This document shows positions 59,972 to 64,000 of a DNA stretch of 64,000 nucleotides, piece by piece. The first letter of the stretch is position 1. Each line of letters opens with the position of its first letter. The DNA is from UBA6019 sp035535055. GTDB lineage: Bacteria > Chloroflexota > Dormibacteria > Dormibacterales > Dormibacteraceae. The stretch lies in contig DATLQT010000058.1 in the NCBI GenBank assembly GCA_035535055.1, forward strand, positions 7,181-71,180, in the 5' to 3' direction. The translations under genes were made by a program, and so were the position numbers. A model generated the notes under the pieces. That model was given only the letters and a program-made list of their open reading frames with translations. It was not told where the DNA came from and made no database searches.

Positions 59972-60127
59972 ATGTCCAAGAAGAAGCGGAGCAGCGACAT
60001 CGGAAAGCTGGTGGACGCCCAGGCCAAGGGCAAGAACGTCCGGGTCAAGACCGATAAGAAGACCCCAGCGGGGCGGGACCTCGACGTCCGAAACAGCAAG
60101 ACCTACAGCTTCCTTAAGACCAGCTGA
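59972..60127 (+). CDS. Small Lys/Arg-rich protein, copy 1, unknown family
   Basis: 51 residues beginning MSKKKRSSDIGKLVDAQAKG and ending NSKTYSFLKTS; no Cys, strongly basic. A textbook Shine-Dalgarno AAGGAGG (59956-59962) is 9 nt before the ATG, unusual in this window. A second degraded copy follows 230 bp downstream, with 5 of 6 differing codons synonymous over 32 codons, showing that the protein has been under selection. It could be a ribosome- or nucleic-acid-binding protein or a peptide precursor; I do not recognise it. Confidence 0.78.
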   Translation: MSKKKRSSDIGKLVDAQAKGKNVRVKTDKKTPAGRDLDVRNSKTYSFLKTS

Positions 60128-60201
60128 AGGGTTCAAGTCAAAAGGTCGGCTGGTCAACGGCCGCGGCGAAAACCTACCTCCGCTGAAGGAGGCCTCACCG
60201 C

Positions 60202-60350
60202 ATCTCCAAGAAGAAGCAGAGCAGCGACATCGGAAGATGGTTGACGCCCAGGCCAAGGGCAAGAAGGTCCGGGTCAAGACCGACAAGAAGACCCCCGCGG
60301 GCAGGGACCTCGACGTCCGAAACAGCAAGACCTACGTGAAGTTCAACTGA
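60202..60350 (+). pseudogene. Small basic protein, copy 2 (start lost, 1-nt deletion)
   Basis: Aligned to copy 1, the ribosome-binding site is intact (60186-60192), but the ATG is ATC (60202-60204) and one base is lost near 60234, where GGAAAGCTGGTGGAC became GGAAGATGGTTGAC. After the lesion the frame is open to TGA 60350: MVDAQAKGKKVRVKTDKK, then NSKTYVKFN. An internal ATG at 60237 would give 37 residues. The last residues differ completely from copy 1 (TYVKFN versus TYSFLKTS). Confidence 0.7.
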
Positions 60351-60357
60351 AGGGAAG

Positions 60358-61461
60358 CTAGGCGTACCGGCCGGCGTCCAGCAGCCTGACCTCGGGGCGG
60401 CCCCTTCGAACCCTGAGGATGAGCTTGTAATAGCGCTCCGCGCCGTGTTCGCGGAAAAGTCGGCGGTAGGCCGCGAGCGGGTTGCCACGACCGCGCGCCA
60501 GTGCGGCCGCGGCCCTGCCGATCGGCAGCCGGGAGAGGATCAGGACGTCCGTCGCAAAGGAGTCCCGATTGGACACGCGCTCGAGCGCCTCAGTTACGAG
60601 GGGCCGGTCCCGGTCGCCGATCCCCTCAAGGTAGATGATCGCCTGACCTTCGTCGGTGAGGTGCGCGCCGAGCTGATCGAGGAGTCGCCTTACCAGGGCC
60701 AGTCCGTCGGGCCCCCCGTCGGCCGCCGTCGAGCTGGCATGCTCGGGGATCGTCGGCACCATGGGCGGATTGACCACAACCAGGTCGAACGCCTCCAAGC
60801 CGACCGGCTCGAAGAGATCACCCGTCCGCACCTCGAGGTTCCCGAGATCGTTGAGAGCAGCGTTGAAGGTCGCGACCGAGGTCGCGAAGGGGTCGACGTC
60901 CACGGCCAGCACGCTCCTCGAGGTGGAGGCGAGCAGGATCGAGAGGAGTCCGCTGCCGCAACCGAGGTCGAGCGACGAGCGGGCTCGCCGCGTGCGGGGC
61001 AGAAAATGGGCCAACAGAAAGGATTCGACGTCCACCCACGCCCGTCGCTGCCGAAGGCCCCCGACGTAGCTTCGGTCGAGCGAGGAAACGGCATAGTTTC
61101 CCTCCATCGTCACCAGGCCGAGTCCGGAAGTCCCGAGGCGCGATCCCCGCTGGCGGAGAAGACCGGTGGCCACCAGGTCGTCCGTCATCTCCTCGCCGAA
61201 GGCGGACCTGATCCTTTCCGCCCTCATCGGCATGCCGAGCAGCAGCACCTGGTACCACGCTCGCTCTCGCTCGGGAAGCGCCGTCAGGCGGTGGCGGAAC
61301 TCATCCAGGGGCGGAAAGGGCGTCAGCGGGTACGAGCCCCTGACGGCTCGGAGGAGCGCGTCGTAGCCGAACTCGTCGAGCGCCATTCGAATCCGGGAGA
61401 GAGGCTCGGTGGCGGCCACGAGTCCGGGGTCGTCCGAAGCGGGACTAGTCGCCTTTCTCAC
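60358..61461 (-). CDS. Class I SAM-dependent methyltransferase (NPP motif)
   Basis: 367 residues from GTG 61461; the frame stays open further, but the extra N-terminus is only the shadow of the zinc-finger gene. An N-terminal helical domain precedes SLDLGCGSGLLSILLA (SAM site), VLAVDVDPFATSVATF and DLVVVNPPMVPTIPEH, an NPP[YM]-type catalytic motif of N-methylating enzymes such as PrmC and RsmC. Substrate (protein Gln, rRNA base or peptide) unknown. Convergent with the small-protein repeats; overlaps the zinc-finger gene by 17 bp. Confidence 0.82.
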   Translation of the reverse strand: MRKATSPASDDPGLVAATEPLSRIRMALDEFGYDALLRAVRGSYPLTPFPPLDEFRHRLTALPERERAWYQVLLLGMPMRAERIRSAFGEEMTDDLVATGLLRQRGSRLGTSGLGLVTMEGNYAVSSLDRSYVGGLRQRRAWVDVESFLLAHFLPRTRRARSSLDLGCGSGLLSILLASTSRSVLAVDVDPFATSVATFNAALNDLGNLEVRTGDLFEPVGLEAFDLVVVNPPMVPTIPEHASSTAADGGPDGLALVRRLLDQLGAHLTDEGQAIIYLEGIGDRDRPLVTEALERVSNRDSFATDVLILSRLPIGRAAAALARGRGNPLAAYRRLFREHGAERYYKLILRVRRGRPEVRLLDAGRYA

Positions 61462-61687
61462 GGCGCAGGAAGTCAGCGTCGATCGGGTCAGGCCGGGGGG
61501 AGCAGACACCGCAGTGAAGGGCGTCCTCGACGCCGAGCCCCCGCAGGTGACCCCGGTCATCCCAGGTCTCGAAGAGGAACGCCCGCGTCTTGGCGTGTGC
61601 CTTGCAAACAGCCCTTCCGCAGAAGCGGCAGATGCCCTCAGCGTCAGCCCCACACACCCAACAGCGCACGGTTGCGAATGATCGCAT
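61445..61687 (-). CDS. Small zinc-finger (B-box/treble-clef-like) protein
   Basis: 80 residues from ATG 61687. CWVCGADAEGICRFCGRAVC, then KAHAKTRAF and LHCGVCSPRPDP give CxxC-x6-CxxC-x4-C and a final CxxC with a His, adequate for one or two zinc sites. Function unknown; conserved-looking but I know no characterised homologue. Coupled to the methyltransferase downstream, divergent from the M50/cNMP gene. Confidence 0.72.
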   Translation of the reverse strand: MRSFATVRCWVCGADAEGICRFCGRAVCKAHAKTRAFLFETWDDRGHLRGLGVEDALHCGVCSPRPDPIDADFLRREKGD

Positions 61688-61709
61688 CCAAAGCCCACCC
61701 TGACTGCAC

Positions 61710-63848
61710 ATGAGGAGCCGGCACGTCTCGATCTGGGACGGCGTAGAACGGGCCCTGTTGGCGACCGAGGAGCGGCCACGGCTGTGCGAGGGCATAGAGT
61801 CCGCTCATCAACGAACCAGGGCGGGACTCGCTTACGTGGTGATCCGAAACCCCGCCAACCACGCCTACCTCAAGCTCGACGAGGAGGAGTTCGAGCTGCT
61901 GAGTCTGATGGACGGCGAGCACACCGTGAAGGAGTTGGTGGTCGAGTACTACCTGCGGCACGACGTGCTCGCGCTCCCGCGCATCGCCGGACTCGTGCAC
62001 CTACTGAAGACTCGCGGATTCCTCGTCGGAGGTTACCTCGACGCCTGGTACGAACTCACCTCGCGGCTTCGGCCTCGATCGGCAGGTGAGCTGGCCGCGC
62101 GCGTCTGGCGAGGCTTCCTCCAGACCTCGATCCCGATCCCCGGGCTCGACCGCTTCTTCGACCTTCTCTACCGGAAGGGCGGCCGCTTCTTCTTCACCCG
62201 GCCGGCCGCCGTCGTTGGCGTGGCGCTGCTGGTGATCGGCCCGGCCTTCTTCCTCGCCGAGCTTGCCAGCGGCCGCTATCCGCTCTTCAAGTTCGGCGGC
62301 TCCTACCTGGAGGGATTCGGCCTCCTCCTGCTCCTGGACCTAGTCACCATCACGATCCACGAGGCCGGGCACGCCCTGGCTATGAAGTACGCGGGACGGT
62401 TCGTGCGGCAAAGCGGCGTGATGCTGTACTACGGCATGCCGGCCGCCTACGTCGACACCACCGACGCGTGGATGGCGCCGCGAGGCATGCGCCTGCTGGT
62501 GTCCTTCGCCGGCCCCTGGACCGGGGTCTGGATTGGCGGCATCACGGCCACCCTCGCCTACTTCGTGCCACTGGGGACGCTGGGAGCGTTCCTCTTCTCC
62601 TGGGCCTTCGTGGCCCTGGTGGACAACCTCCTCAACTTCTGTCCATTGCTGGAACTGGATGGTTACTTCCTCTTGGTCGACCTGCTTGAAAAGCCGATGT
62701 TGCGCGCCCGCTCCTTCGCCTTCCTGCGGGAGCAGCTATGGCGCCGCATCACCAGGCAGGAGAGCCTGACCGGCGAGGAGCGCTTCTTCGTCTTTTTCGG
62801 CATCGCCTCCATCGCCTGGTCGGTGCTGGAGCTGTTCCTCGCGCTGCGGATCTACGAGGTTCGGGGGGCCCGGATCATCTCCGAGGTCTGGGGTACCGGC
62901 AATACGTACGCGCGGACCGCGCTGGTGGTGGTCCTGATGGTCATCGTCCTGCCTCTTCTGCTCGGCCTGCGAAGCCTGCTACGAAGGATCCTTCGCGAGG
63001 TCCGCGTCGAGAGCCGGTGGCTCCGCGGACGGGCTACCCGGCTTGCTCACCGGGAAGCGATCGAGGCGCTGGCCCGGGTGCCCTTCGCCGAAGGGCTTCC
63101 CGAGGAACGGATCGTCGAGATCTCGCGTCACCTGAGGCCGCTCTGGGTCCCCGCTGGAGAGGCCGTGTATCGGGCCGGCGATCAGCCCGCCGACTTCTAC
63201 CTGGTCGATTCCGGCGCCTTCGAGGTGCACGTGGATGGCCGCCCCCGCCAGCGCCTGGAGAGAGGCGACCATTTCGGCGAGCAGGCCCTGCTCCACGCCG
63301 GCCCGCGCGAGGCGGACGTGATCGCGGCCGAGTCAGGCAGGCTCTTCGCCATCGACAGGGCCGCTTTTCACGTCTCTTTGGAACGCGATGTCGAGGTCTG
63401 GGAGCGGTTCCGGGCCAATCTCGTCTACCGTCAGGAGGTGGCTCGGATCCCGCTCTTCCGACACCTGCCTGCTGCCGAGCGTGACGTGCTCCTCGAAAGC
63501 TTCACACCGGAGACCGCCGCCCGGGGCGAGGTGATCGTCAGGGAAGGAGAGGAAGGCGATCGCTTCTACGTGATCCTTTCCGGCCGGGCGAGGGTATCGA
63601 GGTCGGGCAAGGAGGTCGCTCAGCTGGGCCCAGGCGACGCTTTCGGCGAGATGGCCCTGCTGCTGGATGTGCCGAGGACCGCCACGGTCACGGCCGCGGT
63701 CCGGACGGACCTGCTCGCGCTTAGAAAGGACCAGTTTCATGACCTTCTGCTCGGTTATTGCAGACGGCGCGGTGCAATCGAAAGGCTCTCACATCTCCGG
63801 ATGGTCGCCCACAAAAGATCCAACCATGAGGTACAAAGGCAAGCGTGA
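61710..63848 (+). CDS. PqqD-like / M50 metalloprotease / double cyclic-nucleotide-binding fusion
   Basis: 712 residues. Residues about 35-110 resemble PqqD/RiPP-recognition folds (YVVIRNPANHAYLKLDEEEF). Residues 170-440 form a polytopic M50 site-2-type protease: ITIHEAGHALAMKY with HEAGH at 217-221, and a second metal motif LLELDGYFLLVD near Asp317. Two CAP-like cNMP-binding domains follow: 460-560 (GDHFGEQALLHAGPREADV) and 585-665 (GDAFGEMALLLDVPRTATV, canonical Arg). Proteolysis inside the membrane gated by cyclic nucleotide is the obvious idea. It is coupled to an isochorismatase gene as GTGA. Confidence 0.85.
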   Translation: MRSRHVSIWDGVERALLATEERPRLCEGIESAHQRTRAGLAYVVIRNPANHAYLKLDEEEFELLSLMDGEHTVKELVVEYYLRHDVLALPRIAGLVHLLKTRGFLVGGYLDAWYELTSRLRPRSAGELAARVWRGFLQTSIPIPGLDRFFDLLYRKGGRFFFTRPAAVVGVALLVIGPAFFLAELASGRYPLFKFGGSYLEGFGLLLLLDLVTITIHEAGHALAMKYAGRFVRQSGVMLYYGMPAAYVDTTDAWMAPRGMRLLVSFAGPWTGVWIGGITATLAYFVPLGTLGAFLFSWAFVALVDNLLNFCPLLELDGYFLLVDLLEKPMLRARSFAFLREQLWRRITRQESLTGEERFFVFFGIASIAWSVLELFLALRIYEVRGARIISEVWGTGNTYARTALVVVLMVIVLPLLLGLRSLLRRILREVRVESRWLRGRATRLAHREAIEALARVPFAEGLPEERIVEISRHLRPLWVPAGEAVYRAGDQPADFYLVDSGAFEVHVDGRPRQRLERGDHFGEQALLHAGPREADVIAAESGRLFAIDRAAFHVSLERDVEVWERFRANLVYRQEVARIPLFRHLPAAERDVLLESFTPETAARGEVIVREGEEGDRFYVILSGRARVSRSGKEVAQLGPGDAFGEMALLLDVPRTATVTAAVRTDLLALRKDQFHDLLLGYCRRRGAIERLSHLRMVAHKRSNHEVQRQA

Positions 63849-64000
63849 AGCGCGCCCTCCTGGTGATCGACGTCCAGAACGAGTACTTCCCCGGTGGAGC
63901 TCTCCCGGTGACCCACCCCGAGGGCTCGCTGAAGAAGATCACCGACGCCATGGACGGGGCCGCGGAGGCAGGCATTCCGATCGTCGTCATCCAGCACGGG
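63845..64000 (+). CDS. Isochorismatase/nicotinamidase-family hydrolase (3' end outside window)
   Basis: 52 codons visible: KRALLVIDVQNEYFPGGALP with the catalytic Asp of the family, then GAAEAGIPIVVIQHG. The catalytic Lys and Cys lie beyond the window, so nicotinamidase, isochorismatase-like or other amidase cannot be separated. GTG start overlaps the previous stop. Confidence 0.85.
   Translation, partial: MKRALLVIDVQNEYFPGGALPVTHPEGSLKKITDAMDGAAEAGIPIVVIQHG

Larger units (their letters stand above)
59951..60350 (+). repeat. Imperfect tandem duplication, period 230 bp
   Basis: Each unit runs from TGAAGGAGGCCTCACC (59954 and 60184) to the stop followed by AGGG. The units are about 90 percent identical up to the codons for NSKTY and diverge after that. 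The 55-bp spacer between them has no match. Confidence 0.8.

Noticed and set aside
61465..61779. About 100-residue N-terminal extension of the 60.4-61.5 kb methyltransferase
   Set aside because: It overlaps the zinc-finger gene in another frame and has Arg/Ser/Pro-rich shadow composition.
1..64000. tRNA genes, CRISPR arrays, insertion sequences, attachment sites, replication origin
   Set aside because: I found no repeat-spacer pattern, transposase, integrase, clustered DnaA-box-like sites or cloverleaf-like segment that I could support by eye. A tRNAscan run would be decisive for tRNAs.

Overview
The window is 64 kb of high-GC bacterial chromosome, packed with housekeeping genes. Many genes overlap by 4 nt (ATGA, GTGA, TTGA). 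There are no rRNA or tRNA genes, CRISPR arrays, insertion sequences or phage genes that I can see. Gene content and order (Asp23-nusB-xseB-PAP2-like-tlyA-nadK-recN; rsmI-tatD-3D protein-ksgA; rimP-nusA-ylxR-infB-rbfA-nrnA-truB-ribF; a DnaQ-DinG fusion) resemble Terrabacteria (Firmicutes, Actinobacteria, Chloroflexi, Dormibacterota) rather than Proteobacteria. The GC content, apparent leaderless promoters and frequent GTG/TTG starts suit an uncultured Dormibacterota- or Chloroflexota-like lineage. That placement is inference and needs a marker-gene tree.

Layout: 1-6.6 kb holds the end of mltG, a shikimate operon (aroE, aroC, aroK, aroB, aroQ) that also carries a short prepilin peptidase and a PH-domain membrane protein, then efp. 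6.6-12.7 kb holds Asp23, nusB, xseB, a PAP2-like gene, tlyA, nadK, recN, a ketopantoate reductase-like gene and a PIG-L deacetylase. 13.3-16.7 kb is scpA-scpB-rluB-cmk-plsC. 16.7-18.4 kb (minus strand) is an AAA+ ATPase of unknown role next to the stump of an acyl-CoA synthetase. 18.5-26.1 kb is dinG, rsmI, tatD, a 3D-domain protein, ksgA, an MFS permease and DedA. 26.1-29.8 kb is thrS, a broken methyltransferase gene and a propeller-like lipoprotein. 29.9-38 kb is infC-rpmI-rplT behind an attenuator-like leader, then an RNA methyltransferase, pheST, cvpA, tyrS and a double DinB protein. 38-43.5 kb is yebC, ruvCAB and secDF. 43.5-50.3 kb is the nusA-infB operon through ribF. 50.3-56.4 kb is an insert in the usual ribF-rpsO-pnp order: a GlpB-like oxidoreductase, an alkyl-DHAP-synthase-like flavoprotein, a lipid kinase, a gamma-glutamyltransferase, a PaiB-like protein and a zincin. 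56.4-59.9 kb is rpsO, pnp and dapB. 59.9-64 kb is an accessory patch: a tandemly duplicated tiny basic protein gene, a methyltransferase, a small zinc-finger protein, a PqqD-like/M50 protease/double cyclic-nucleotide-binding fusion, and the start of an isochorismatase-family gene.

The points most worth checking are these. (1) Several essential genes have no ATG/GTG/TTG start that would include their conserved N-terminus: infC fits ATA, truB fits ATT, tyrS has none, and dgk, ksgA and nrnA fit CTG placed exactly on the upstream stop as CTGA. (2) The infC leader contains a perfect intrinsic terminator and a competing 8-bp antiterminator. (3) TAnnnT boxes lie 7-12 nt before many operon-head start codons, suggesting leaderless mRNAs. 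(4) The accessory patch at 59.9-64 kb pairs a duplicated peptide gene with a PqqD-M50-cNMP protein and may be an undescribed system.
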